Origin: an uncultured Prevotellaceae bacterium
Lineage (GTDB): Bacteria > Bacteroidota > Bacteroidia > Bacteroidales > Bacteroidaceae
Assembly: GCA_900318815.1 (NCBI GenBank)
Contig: ONMA01000020.1
Coordinates: 1-55,250 of the forward strand
Length of the DNA: 55,250 nucleotides
Direction: 5' to 3'
Both the position numbers and the translations under genes were made by a program. Below, piece by piece: positions 1-7,565 of this stretch (position 1 is its first letter; each line of letters begins with the position of its first letter). Below the pieces are notes generated by a model that ran no database searches, had not been told where the DNA came from, and saw nothing but the letters and a program-made list of their open reading frames with translations.

Positions 1-72
1 GGCCGCAAGGTTGATAACGCTGCCACAAAGGGAGTTTACATCCAGAACGGACGCAAGGTCGTTGTAAAATAA
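1..72 (+). CDS. C-terminal tail of a secreted protein (5' end outside window)
   Basis: Only the last 23 codons and the stop are present. They end GVYIQNGRKVVVK, close to the ends of three complete proteins here: the BspA-like giant (GIYIENGKKVVKK), the GH106 enzyme (GLYIRNGRKVIVR) and the PL11 lyase (GIYVMDGRKLVIK). The pattern resembles the last strand of type IX secretion C-terminal sorting domains, so the missing protein was probably exported. That is inference; its main function cannot be seen. A 61-residue small protein follows 124 bp downstream, as it also does behind the BspA-like gene. Confidence 0.75.
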   Translation, partial: GRKVDNAATKGVYIQNGRKVVVK

Positions 73-196
73 ATTCATGACAAATTCGTGGGCCATTCAT
101 GACAATTATATGTTCAAAAAAAAAGATATATTTTGTTTTAACACGAATTACCACGAATTGACCATTAATTATTCATTAATTAAAATTGTAAGAGTT

Positions 197-382
197 ATGA
201 CAAAGAAAGTATATATGAAGCCTGAAATGCAGGCAATGGGAATTCAAGAGGAGAGCGAGATGCTCGCTTACTCCGTACAGTCATTCGGTCTCGGTGACGG
301 TGAAGAACTCTCTCAGGACGAGACCTCCGGCGACAGCTGGGGCGAGGCCCTGGGTCGCGGCAGCATCTGGGACGAAGAATAA
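197..382 (+). CDS. 61-residue acidic small protein, unknown function
   Basis: I do not recognise a named family. The start chosen is ATG 197 (MTKKVYMKPEM), because it aligns with the second small protein at 28798-28983 (MKKKRYITPQVEV), which is also exactly 61 residues. Both have a basic K-K-x-Y-x-x-P start, a middle with L-x-x-S, and a glycine- and Asp/Glu-rich end with a Trp near the C-terminus. Both follow a gene ending in the same G-x-Y-I-x-N-G-x-K tail. There is no signal peptide or membrane segment. A longer in-frame start at 77 exists but begins inside repeat-like sequence. Possible roles (exported peptide, precursor peptide, partner of the upstream protein) are speculation. Confidence 0.6.
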   Translation: MTKKVYMKPEMQAMGIQEESEMLAYSVQSFGLGDGEELSQDETSGDSWGEALGRGSIWDEE

Positions 383-557
383 TAACACTCTGAACTGATT
401 ATCGGGGGCGATACGCAGCAGTGCGCATCGCTCCTGATGTTTTTTGATAAAAAGTGTTTTCTGGGGTGCCATCGCATCATTCATTACAGGTATTATTGTC
501 TATTTGCTTACAGCAGCCTAAACATTCCAACTGCAGTGCAGTCTTTGCATAAACATT

Positions 558-1100
558 CCGCATAACTATCCGCTGAAAAAGCGCGAGAATCGAATGGAAA
601 TCAGCAAGACGGGATTTGGAGGGAAAGACGCGAGTTTTGAGAGTGTTCACGTAAGTGGCTGACTTTCGGAAACTTATCTTAATTTACCTTTGAAAGACAC
701 TTATTGGCACCTCTGCTGCATAACACCTTACACCTTGACGGAGCATTCATCACACCTTGACGGAGCATTCATCTCACCTTGACGGAGCATTCATCTCACC
801 TTGACGGAGCATTCATCACACCGTCATGTCATAATAATCACAGTGTGATTACACGTAAATCAAAGTGTGAAGTCCGATACATGAGGGTGTAATCTCGCAT
901 ACGCCAAGGTGTAAAAGTGAAGAGTGAAGAGTGAAGAGTGAAGAATTTGCTACCGCATCAGTTTTTTTGCAGCCCGATGCGGTAGCAAATTCTTCACTCT
1001 TCATTCTTCATTCTTCACTCTCCTGCTCTATTTCGCAAAAACAAATTGTCATAAAAAGGGAAAAGGCAAACGCATAATCATGCAGAAACAAGACCTTCAG
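558..1100. repeat. Dispersed non-coding element, copy A
   Basis: Three blocks in the same order recur at 43981-44555. Block 1 (558-592) differs from 43981-44015 at 4 of 35 positions, and its last 19 bases are identical. Block 2 is a four-unit array of 22 bp containing TTGACGGAGCATTCAT (units begin 731, 753, 775, 797). Block 3 starts CTCTATTTCGC near 1025 and continues through A-rich sequence. Copy A also carries the GTGAAGAG palindrome between blocks 2 and 3, which copy B lacks. Array sequence TTACACCTTG (728-737) could pair with CAAGGTGTAA (905-914). Confidence 0.6.
935..1000. repeat. Palindromic GTGAAGAG element, intergenic copy
   Basis: Arms 935-959 and 976-1000 are perfect 25-bp reverse complements around a 16-base loop. 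Both flanks carry short-period GTGAAGAG/CTCTTCAC repeats. The same element, with TTCCGCA in place of TACCGCATC at the tip of the arm, sits inside the helicase gene at 34735-34800, and half of it begins the SusD gene at 51958. Confidence 0.7.
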
Positions 1101-1111
1101 AACGAAAAATA

Positions 1112-1217
1112 GTTTGCACGCCCAATTTCCCGCAAAGAGTCTATCCTCGTACCCTCGTACCCCCGTACCTTCGTACCTCCGAAATCGAATGAAATCGAAT
1201 CTCCGTACCTCCGAAAT
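1112..1217. repeat. CGTACC period-9 array with conserved leader
   Basis: The sequence CCTCGTACC-CTCGTACC-CCCGTACC repeats about every 9 bp and ends 11 bp before the MFS stop codon. It is preceded by a leader (about 1112-1145, containing AGTTTGCACG and AAGAGTCTATCC) that is repeated almost exactly at 33062-33100 beside the helicase stop. Other arrays lie at 18666-18714 and 44911-44951. Confidence 0.65.
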
Positions 1218-1227
1218 CGTATGCTAC

Positions 1228-2541
1228 TTACTTCCTGTCGTTGATGGCGAAGACGCAGAGGGCACCGATGACGAGGAAGGCACCGGAGACAAACATCATG
1301 TTGGCCTGATAATGACCCACCAACGAGAGGAACATACCGCCACAGAGGGCTGCAATAATCTGGGGCAAGCAGATGGTGCCGTTGAACAGACCTAAATAGG
1401 CACCCATGTGACCGTAACCCTGCAGGGCGTTAGTGACCAGCGTGAACGGACAAGCCAGCATGGCAGCCCAGGCACAGCCGATGAGCAGGAAGGGGATGAT
1501 CTGCAGGTACTGGCCGGGGCAGAACGGGATGAGGGCGAAGCCCAGTCCACCCAGCACAAGACTCACGGAGTAAGCTATCTTCATGGTCTTGAAACGGGGG
1601 ATGATGGTGGCCCACACCACAGAACCCATGGCCTGGATGGCATAAAGCACACCCGTCCAGTTGCCAGCCACCTGATAAGCCTCGTTGGCAGGGTCGGCAG
1701 TGTCCCAGACGGTCAGCGACACGGCATCGACCACGTAGGTCCACATGTAGAGGAACGCGGCCCAGCAGAAGAACTGCACCAGACCCACACGCCAGAAAGC
1801 CGACGGGGCAGACTTGAGCAGGACGAACCAGTTGCTGCCTTTGTCGCCCTCGTCAGACGACTGCGAGGCAACGCCGTTGTACTCGTTATACTCCTGCGGG
1901 TTCCATTCCTTCACCTTCAACGTGGTGTAGATGACACAGAGGATGAGGATGGCGGCACCCACATAGAACGACCAGATGACGGTGTCGGGCACGATGCCCT
2001 CGGGCGCCACGTTGCTCAGGCCCAGCCAGGCGAAGAAGAAGGGGAACACGAAGCCCACCACCGAGCCAGCATTGCAGAGGAACGACTGGATGCTGTAGGC
2101 CTTGCCCTTCTGCTGCTCGTTCACCATGTCGCCCACAAGCATCTTGAACGGCTGCATGGCCATGTTAATAGAGGTGTCGAGGAGCATGAGCATGAGCAGG
2201 CCGAAGAGCATGACCATAGATAGCTGCAGGCCTAACGAGCCGGCGTTGGGCAGCAGGCACATCACGGCCACGGCTATTGAGGCTCCAATGAACAGATAGG
2301 GGATGCGACGACCGAAACGGGTCCAGGTCTTGTCGGACAGGGTGCCAATGATGGGCTGCACGAGGATGCCCATGAGCGGTGGCAGAATCCAGAAGAACGA
2401 GAGACTGTGGGGGTCGGCACCAAGGGTGCGGAAGATACGAGAGATGTTAGCACTCTGCAAGGCGTAAGCAATCTGTACGCCGAAGAATCCGAAGCTCAGG
2501 TTCCAGAGCTTCCAAAACGATAAATCAGGTTTCTGTTTCAT
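1228..2541 (-). CDS. MFS sugar transporter (maltose/sucrose SLC45-like)
   Basis: This 437-residue inner-membrane carrier has about 12 hydrophobic segments and the loop D-K-T-W-T-R-F-G-R-R (about residues 69-78), typical of sugar:cation symporters in the MFS/GPH-like group. The start MKQKPDLSFWKLWNLS has a short cytosolic N-terminus before the first helix, as in the family. Lying next to the LacI regulator and sus genes, it probably brings maltose or maltooligosaccharides from the periplasm into the cytoplasm. That substrate is inferred from context. A CGTACC array lies at its 3' end and CGGTTTT repeats at its 5' end, and no clear TAnnTTTG promoter was found upstream. Confidence 0.85.
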   Translation of the reverse strand: MKQKPDLSFWKLWNLSFGFFGVQIAYALQSANISRIFRTLGADPHSLSFFWILPPLMGILVQPIIGTLSDKTWTRFGRRIPYLFIGASIAVAVMCLLPNAGSLGLQLSMVMLFGLLMLMLLDTSINMAMQPFKMLVGDMVNEQQKGKAYSIQSFLCNAGSVVGFVFPFFFAWLGLSNVAPEGIVPDTVIWSFYVGAAILILCVIYTTLKVKEWNPQEYNEYNGVASQSSDEGDKGSNWFVLLKSAPSAFWRVGLVQFFCWAAFLYMWTYVVDAVSLTVWDTADPANEAYQVAGNWTGVLYAIQAMGSVVWATIIPRFKTMKIAYSVSLVLGGLGFALIPFCPGQYLQIIPFLLIGCAWAAMLACPFTLVTNALQGYGHMGAYLGLFNGTICLPQIIAALCGGMFLSLVGHYQANMMFVSGAFLVIGALCVFAINDRK

Positions 2542-2568
2542 ATTCGGTTATTTTACGGAATTATTTGC

Positions 2569-2667
2569 CACGGTTTTATTCGGTTTTTTCCTTTATTTAG
2601 CCACGGTTTTACTCGGTTTTGAACGGTTTTTTTCGCCACGGTTTTATTCGGTTTTAAACGGTTTTTA
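2569..2667. repeat. CCACGGTTTT/CGGTTTT short repeats
   Basis: Three copies of a GCCACGGTTTTA-x-TCGGTTTT unit lie between the MFS and GxxExxY genes. They are in reverse orientation to the AACCGTGG repeats at 3108-3265, so the GxxExxY gene is bracketed by inverted arrays of one family. The array reaches the stop codon of that gene. Confidence 0.65.
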
Positions 2668-3057
2668 GAAAGCGTTTTTTCTTGCTGCAAGACCTAAAAG
2701 GCGTTGGAAACCACGACCTTCTTGTTGGCTGAAATTCAAGATATAACCCAATTGACTATGGGTCAGATTAATGTAGTTCAGCGTCTGAGCTATATGTTCG
2801 GGAGTGATAGCAGACACAGCTTTCAACTCAACGATAATCTTGTTTTCTACAAAGAAATCGGCAACATAATCACCTACAAGGTGGCCTTTGTATTCCACCT
2901 GCAAGCGCTTCTGTCGCTCAAAAGCAATACCCATCTCTTCAAACTCAATGCAAAGTGCTTTCTCATAGACTTTCTCTGCTAATCCTTTTCCGAGCACATT
3001 TTGCACATTGTTGTAAGCCTTCAGTATCTTATTCGACAATTCTTCGTATATCAACAT
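2665..3057 (-). CDS. GxxExxY family protein (PD-(D/E)XK-like)
   Basis: The 130-residue protein has the family signature as G-L-A-E-K-V-Y (about residues 25-31), followed by strands V-G-D-Y-V-A-D-F-F and I-I-V-E-L-K-A. The D...E-x-K arrangement fits a small PD-(D/E)XK nuclease-like fold. Family members are common and mostly uncharacterised in Bacteroidetes; nuclease activity is not shown. Its length matches the family's usual 120-135 residues. Base composition is more AT-rich by eye than the sus genes, and inverted CCGTG arrays flank it on both sides, suggesting it arrived or moved independently of the locus. Confidence 0.8.
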   Translation of the reverse strand: MLIYEELSNKILKAYNNVQNVLGKGLAEKVYEKALCIEFEEMGIAFERQKRLQVEYKGHLVGDYVADFFVENKIIVELKAVSAITPEHIAQTLNYINLTHSQLGYILNFSQQEGRGFQRLLGLAARKNAF

Positions 3058-3107
3058 ACTATTATTATATTTGTTATTTTTATTTCAATATGGTATTATT
3101 TTCAAAT

Positions 3108-3265
3108 CCAACCGTTTCAAACCGTGTAGAACCGTGGCCTCTCAAATTAAACCGTGTCCAACCGTGTAGAACCGTGGCCTTTCAAATTAAACCGTGTCCA
3201 ACCGTGTAGAACCGTGGCCTTTCAAATTAAACCGTGTCCAACCGTGTAGAACCGTGGCAAAAAAG
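3108..3265. repeat. 40-bp tandem array (AACCGTGTAGAACCGTGG)
   Basis: Units begin at 3121, 3161, 3201 and 3241, exactly 40 bp apart and nearly identical (one C/T change in the spacer), with a degenerate unit before them. Within each unit ACCGTG recurs about every 10 bp. The array ends about 13 bp before the LacI stop codon. It is not CRISPR: the bases between the cores are as conserved as the cores. Confidence 0.8.
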
Positions 3266-3277
3266 TCCAACCGTGGC

Positions 3278-4303
3278 TCACCGAGTAGTGCCTCGCAGGA
3301 TGAGTCTTGTCCTGACGATGCGCTTCTCCACGCGGTCCATGGGTATGGTGCCCTCGACGTGGCCGATGAGGATGTTGGCGGCCTCCTCGCCCACGCGGAT
3401 GCCATTCTGCTCGACGGTGGTGAGCATGGGGTCGCTCGACACGGCACGCACCCCATTGGTGAAGCCGCAGATGCTGATGTCCTCGGGCACCCTCAGTCCC
3501 ATGCGCTTCACGGTGTAGAGGATGCCGATGGCCGTGTCGTCGTTCACGGCGAAGAAGGCATCGGGATACTCGTCGCCGTCGAAGAGATCGGGCGTGAGCA
3601 TCTCCGCGTCGTGGCGATTGTCGCAGATGCGGGTCATCTCCGGGCGGAAGGCCAGCCCGTACTTCAGCAGCGCGTCCTTATATCCGTTGAAGCGGTTCTT
3701 CGCAATCTCTAAGTTCATCTGCGAACCGTAGAAGGCGATGCGGCGGCAGCCCGTCTCGATGAGGTGCTGCACGGCATTGAAGGCCCCCATGTAGTCATCG
3801 ACCACCACGCGGCTGGCGTTGACCCCCGTGCAGATGCGGTCATAGAACACGAGGGGCACGCCCATGTCCATGAGCCGCTGGAAGTGGTCGTAGCGCTGTG
3901 TGTTCTTCGCCTGCGACACGATGATGCCGCACACCTTATTCTCGTAGAACGACTGGCACAGCTGCACCTCGCGCTCATACTGCTCGCCGCTCTGGGCCAC
4001 CATCACGCGGTAGCCGTGGGCCGAAGCCTCCTGCTCGATGCCGCGCAGGATGGTGGAGAAGTAGTAGTGAACGAACTCGGGCATGATGACGCCGATGACC
4101 TTCATGGGCTGCACGCGGCTGTGGCGCAACGACTCTGCCAGCACGTTGGGCGTGAAGTTATGCTCGCGGGCATACTGCTGAATCAGCTCGCGCCGCTCCT
4201 TCGAGATGCGGGGCGAGTCCTTCAGTGCGCGCGACACGGTGGCCACGCTGATGCCCAGTTCGCGGGCAATGTCCTTCATCGTGAGGGGTGTCGATTCTTT
4301 CAT
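3278..4303 (-). CDS. LacI-family transcriptional regulator of starch locus 1
   Basis: A 341-residue DNA-binding regulator. Residues about 7-55 form the LacI helix-turn-helix and hinge (M-K-D-I-A-R-E-L-G-I-S-V-A-T-V-S-R-A-L). The rest is a periplasmic-binding-protein-like effector domain ending in a typical V-E-Q-N-G-I-R-V-G-E-E-A segment. ATG 4303 is chosen because it gives the normal family length and places the HTH at the N-terminus; an upstream in-frame ATG (4357) adds 18 residues of no family character. It is divergent from susC, and TGCAAACGTTTGCA between them is the likely operator. A TAAATTTG promoter element for it lies at 4371-4378. Confidence 0.9.
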   Translation of the reverse strand: MKESTPLTMKDIARELGISVATVSRALKDSPRISKERRELIQQYAREHNFTPNVLAESLRHSRVQPMKVIGVIMPEFVHYYFSTILRGIEQEASAHGYRVMVAQSGEQYEREVQLCQSFYENKVCGIIVSQAKNTQRYDHFQRLMDMGVPLVFYDRICTGVNASRVVVDDYMGAFNAVQHLIETGCRRIAFYGSQMNLEIAKNRFNGYKDALLKYGLAFRPEMTRICDNRHDAEMLTPDLFDGDEYPDAFFAVNDDTAIGILYTVKRMGLRVPEDISICGFTNGVRAVSSDPMLTTVEQNGIRVGEEAANILIGHVEGTIPMDRVEKRIVRTRLILRGTTR

Positions 4304-4370
4304 TCTTTTCAAGATAAGGTAAAGGCGGCGGGGTGAAGCGAGAACACCCTTCTGCACGCTGTTCGTTGTG

Positions 4371-4378
4371 CAAATTTA
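4371..4378 (-). promoter_or_regulatory. Putative -7 promoter element for the LacI gene
   Basis: On the minus strand the sequence reads TAAATTTG, matching the Bacteroidetes -7 consensus TAnnTTTG. No good -33 TTTG was found at the usual distance, so the call is tentative. Confidence 0.45.
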
Positions 4379-4432
4379 CGCAAAACTTTATATTTGCATC
4401 CCAGTACCTTACCAATATACGCGCACGAAAGG

Positions 4433-4446
4433 TGCAAACGTTTGCA
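4433..4446. promoter_or_regulatory. LacI-type operator before susC
   Basis: TGCAAACGTTTGCA is a perfect 14-bp palindrome with the central CG usual for LacI/GalR operators. It lies between the divergent LacI and susC genes, about 55 bp upstream of the susC -7 element, and recurs unchanged at 13577-13590. The distance from the promoter would suit activation or looping rather than simple blocking. Binding is inferred. Confidence 0.75.
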
Positions 4447-4500
4447 TTACCATACCATTTGTTTTTAGCCAAAATCACGTTGTGTTTGTTGGATAAAATC

Positions 4501-4508
4501 TAATTTTG
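4501..4508 (+). promoter_or_regulatory. Putative susC promoter (-7 element)
   Basis: TAATTTTG matches TAnnTTTG and lies 75 bp before the susC start codon. The -33 region about 20 bp upstream is weak (GTTG), which would fit a promoter that needs a regulator. Confidence 0.55.
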
Positions 4509-4583
4509 TACCCGCAAAAGAAGCCACAGACTCAAACTGACACAATCTTTTATACTAACAACTAATAACACTAATTAAATGTA

Positions 4584-7544
4584 ATGATGAAGCAGGTAAA
4601 CATTAGAATCCCGTCGCGCATGCTCGCCCTATTCGTAGGGTTACTGCTGACGGTAGGGGCCTTTGCACAGCAGATTACTGTGAAAGGCCATGTGAAAGAT
4701 GCTACAGGTGAAGCTATCATCGGTGCTACCATCAAGATTGCCGGTACCCAGCAGGGCACGGTGAGCGACTTCGACGGTAACTTCACCCTGAAGGCTGACC
4801 CGGGTGCCACACTCAACATCTCCTACATTGGCTACCAGCCCGCCAACGTGCGTGCTGCCGCCAACCTCGTGGTGACGCTGCAGGACGACGCCCAAGTGCT
4901 GCAGGACGTGGTGGTCATCGGCTATGGTACGGTGAAGAAGAGCGATGCCACCGGTTCGGTGATGTCGGTCGAGGCCGACCAGCTGAACAAGGGCTTGGCC
5001 ACGTCGCCCGCCGATCTGCTGCAGGGTAAGACCCCCGGCGTGCAGATTACCACCAACAGCGGTGCGCCCGGTGCCGGTTCGAAGATCCGCATCCGTGGCG
5101 GTTCGTCGCTCTCGGCCAGCAACGACCCTCTGATTGTCATCGACGGTCTGCCCATCAGCTCGACCGACATCAGTGGCGGTGACGTGCTGAACACCATCAA
5201 CCCCAACGACATTGAGAGCTTCTCCATCCTGAAGGATGCCTCGGCTACCGCCATCTATGGTAGCCGCGCCTCCAACGGTGTGATCCTCATCACCACCAAG
5301 AAGGGTAAGGCAGGTTCGAAGCCTCGTGTGAACGTCGACATGACAGCATCGCTGAAGACCGTTGCCAAGAAGGTGGACGTGCTGAGCGCAGATGCCTTCC
5401 GCGAGTTCTTCATGGCCAACTATGGCGACAATGCCGACGCCGTGGCAGCTCTGGGCAATGCCAACACCAAGTGGCAGGACGAAATCTATCAGACTGCTTT
5501 TTCCGAGGAAATCAATGCCAGCGTGACTGGCGGTTATGTGGCTAAAGAGGCCGACTTTAAGATGCCTTACCGCGTGAGTGCCGGTTTCCTGAACAACGAT
5601 GGTAATCTGAAGACTACGAGCATGAACCGTGGAACCATGAGCGTGAATCTGACCCCGACGCTGCTCAACGACCGTCTGACCATCAACCTGAACGGCAAGG
5701 GCGTGTTTACGCATAACTCATTTGCCGACGAAGGTGCCATCGGTGCTGCTGTACAGTACAGCCCCCTGAAGCCCGCCTATAATGAAGACGGCACCTATCA
5801 CTACTGGATGAGCAACGGTGCTCCCAACACCATGTCGACGCTGAACCCCATAGCCCTGCTGGAGCAGCAGAACAAGGACAGCTATGTGCGCCGCTTCGTG
5901 GGCAACGCCCAGTTCGACTATAAGTTCAAGTTCCTCGACGGCCTGCGTGCCAACCTGAACCTGGGTCTTGACTTCTCGACCACCAGCGGCTGGAACATCA
6001 GTGACTACCAGAGCGAGACCTCCTTCCACAACAAGGTAGAGAACGGTACCGGCCTGTGGGAGAAATACACACAGCTGCGTCGCGACCAGACCTTGGAGTT
6101 CTATCTGGCCTACGCCAAGGAACTGAAGGAAATCAATAGCCGCTTCGACATCCTGGGCGGTTACTCCTGGCAGCGCTTCTACAACTCGACGACCAACGAC
6201 AAGGTGTCCAACGACGGTAATGAAACCCGTCTGTATGGCGACCCCACTCTCTACAAGACCGAGAGCTACCTGGTCTCGTTCTATGGCCGTCTGAACTACA
6301 CGTTCATGGACCGCTACATGCTGACCGCTACCCTGCGTAACGACGGCACGTCGCGCTTCCAGAACAACAAGTGGGGCCTGTTCCCCTCGGTGGCTCTGGC
6401 ATGGCGCATCTCGGAAGAGAACTTCCTGAAGGACGTCGACTGGCTGTCGAACCTGAAGCTCCGACTGGGCTATGGTATCACGGGCCAGCAGAACATTAAC
6501 AGCGGCGACTATCCCTCCATCGCCACCTACCACATCAACCAGAATGGTTCCTACTATATGTTCGGCAACAACGTCATCATCCCCATCACTCCGAAGGGCT
6601 ACGATGCCAACATCAAGTGGGAGGAGACCACGACCTATAACGTCGGCTTGGACTTCGGTTTCCTGAAGAACCGCATCAACGGTAGCATCGACGTGTATAA
6701 GCGCGTGACCAACGACCTGCTGAACAAAGTTCCCGTGGCTTCAGGCACGAACCTGACCAACTACCTGCTGATGAACGTGGGCGACATGAAGAACACGGGT
6801 CTCGAGGTGGCCGTGAACTTTGTCCCCATCGAGCAGAAGGAACTGCGCTGGGAGTTGGGCGTGAACGTGGCCTACAACAAAAACGAGATTACCCGCCTGA
6901 CCGCCAGCGACGATCCCAGCTATCCCGGTGTGGAGACTGGTGGCATTTCTGGTGGCGTAGGTAACAATATCCAGATACAGAAGGTGGGCAACCCCCTCAA
7001 CTCGTTCTATGTGTACCAGCAGGTCTACGACGAAGCAGGCAAGCCACTGGAAGGTGTCTATGTTGACCGCAACCACGACGGCCAGATTACCGACGACGAC
7101 CGCTACGTGTACTACAAGCCCGATGCCGACGTGAACATCGGCTTCAACACTGAGCTGAGCTACAAGAAGTGGACCCTCTCGGCCTCGTTCCGTTCGGCTC
7201 TTGGTTGCTACGTATATAATAATGTGGCCTCGAACACGGAGATGAAGGCCGATATGTGGACCAACAACTTCATCTGCAACCGCGTGTCGACAGCTCCCTA
7301 CAGCAACTTCTCGCAGGCACAGTACAAGAGCGACTACTACGTGCAGAACGCCTCGTGGCTGAAGCTCGACAAGGTGACGCTGGCCTACAACGTCTGCGAC
7401 TGGTGTCGCGTGAACGTCACCGCCCAGAACGTCTTCACCATCACCAACTACGATGGCGTTGATCCTGAAGTTGGTAACGGCATCGACAATAACATGTATC
7501 CGCGCCCGCGTACATTCCTCGTAGGTGCAAGCTTTAACTTTTAA
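4584..7544 (+). CDS. susC: SusC-type TonB-dependent outer-membrane transporter
   Basis: The 986-residue protein has a signal peptide (about 1-28, ending G-A-F-A-Q), a carboxypeptidase-regulatory-like domain (about 30-105), a TonB box/plug (D-V-V-V-I-G-Y-G-T-V onward, about 109-240) and a long beta-barrel ending in F-N-F, the usual C-terminal aromatic. It pairs with SusD to import maltooligosaccharides using TonB energy. It is the first gene of the sus operon; susD begins 21 bp after its stop. The gene symbol rests on gene order (C-D-E-F followed by two amylases). ATG 4587 is an equally possible start. Confidence 0.93.
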   Translation: MMKQVNIRIPSRMLALFVGLLLTVGAFAQQITVKGHVKDATGEAIIGATIKIAGTQQGTVSDFDGNFTLKADPGATLNISYIGYQPANVRAAANLVVTLQDDAQVLQDVVVIGYGTVKKSDATGSVMSVEADQLNKGLATSPADLLQGKTPGVQITTNSGAPGAGSKIRIRGGSSLSASNDPLIVIDGLPISSTDISGGDVLNTINPNDIESFSILKDASATAIYGSRASNGVILITTKKGKAGSKPRVNVDMTASLKTVAKKVDVLSADAFREFFMANYGDNADAVAALGNANTKWQDEIYQTAFSEEINASVTGGYVAKEADFKMPYRVSAGFLNNDGNLKTTSMNRGTMSVNLTPTLLNDRLTINLNGKGVFTHNSFADEGAIGAAVQYSPLKPAYNEDGTYHYWMSNGAPNTMSTLNPIALLEQQNKDSYVRRFVGNAQFDYKFKFLDGLRANLNLGLDFSTTSGWNISDYQSETSFHNKVENGTGLWEKYTQLRRDQTLEFYLAYAKELKEINSRFDILGGYSWQRFYNSTTNDKVSNDGNETRLYGDPTLYKTESYLVSFYGRLNYTFMDRYMLTATLRNDGTSRFQNNKWGLFPSVALAWRISEENFLKDVDWLSNLKLRLGYGITGQQNINSGDYPSIATYHINQNGSYYMFGNNVIIPITPKGYDANIKWEETTTYNVGLDFGFLKNRINGSIDVYKRVTNDLLNKVPVASGTNLTNYLLMNVGDMKNTGLEVAVNFVPIEQKELRWELGVNVAYNKNEITRLTASDDPSYPGVETGGISGGVGNNIQIQKVGNPLNSFYVYQQVYDEAGKPLEGVYVDRNHDGQITDDDRYVYYKPDADVNIGFNTELSYKKWTLSASFRSALGCYVYNNVASNTEMKADMWTNNFICNRVSTAPYSNFSQAQYKSDYYVQNASWLKLDKVTLAYNVCDWCRVNVTAQNVFTITNYDGVDPEVGNGIDNNMYPRPRTFLVGASFNF

Positions 7545-7565
7545 TCATTAAGGAGGACAAGAAAT

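Larger units (their letters stand above)
383..1227. other. 845-bp non-coding stretch rich in repeats
   Basis: I see no credible gene here. From left to right it holds a conserved block (558-592), four 22-bp tandem units (731-816), a perfect 25-bp inverted repeat made of GTGAAGAG-type sequence (935-1000), and a CGTACC array (1142-1217) that runs up to the end of the MFS gene. Most of the stretch has a diverged counterpart at about 43981-44555. Confidence 0.7.

Noticed and set aside
2955-3209. Small frames through the CCGTG arrays
   Set aside because: They are read from the tandem repeat and its flank, overlapping the GxxExxY gene on the other strand.
4641-5714. Long minus-strand open frames opposite susC and other high-GC genes
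   Set aside because: They overlap well-supported genes wholly and translate to low-complexity His/Val/Gly/Arg-rich sequence.
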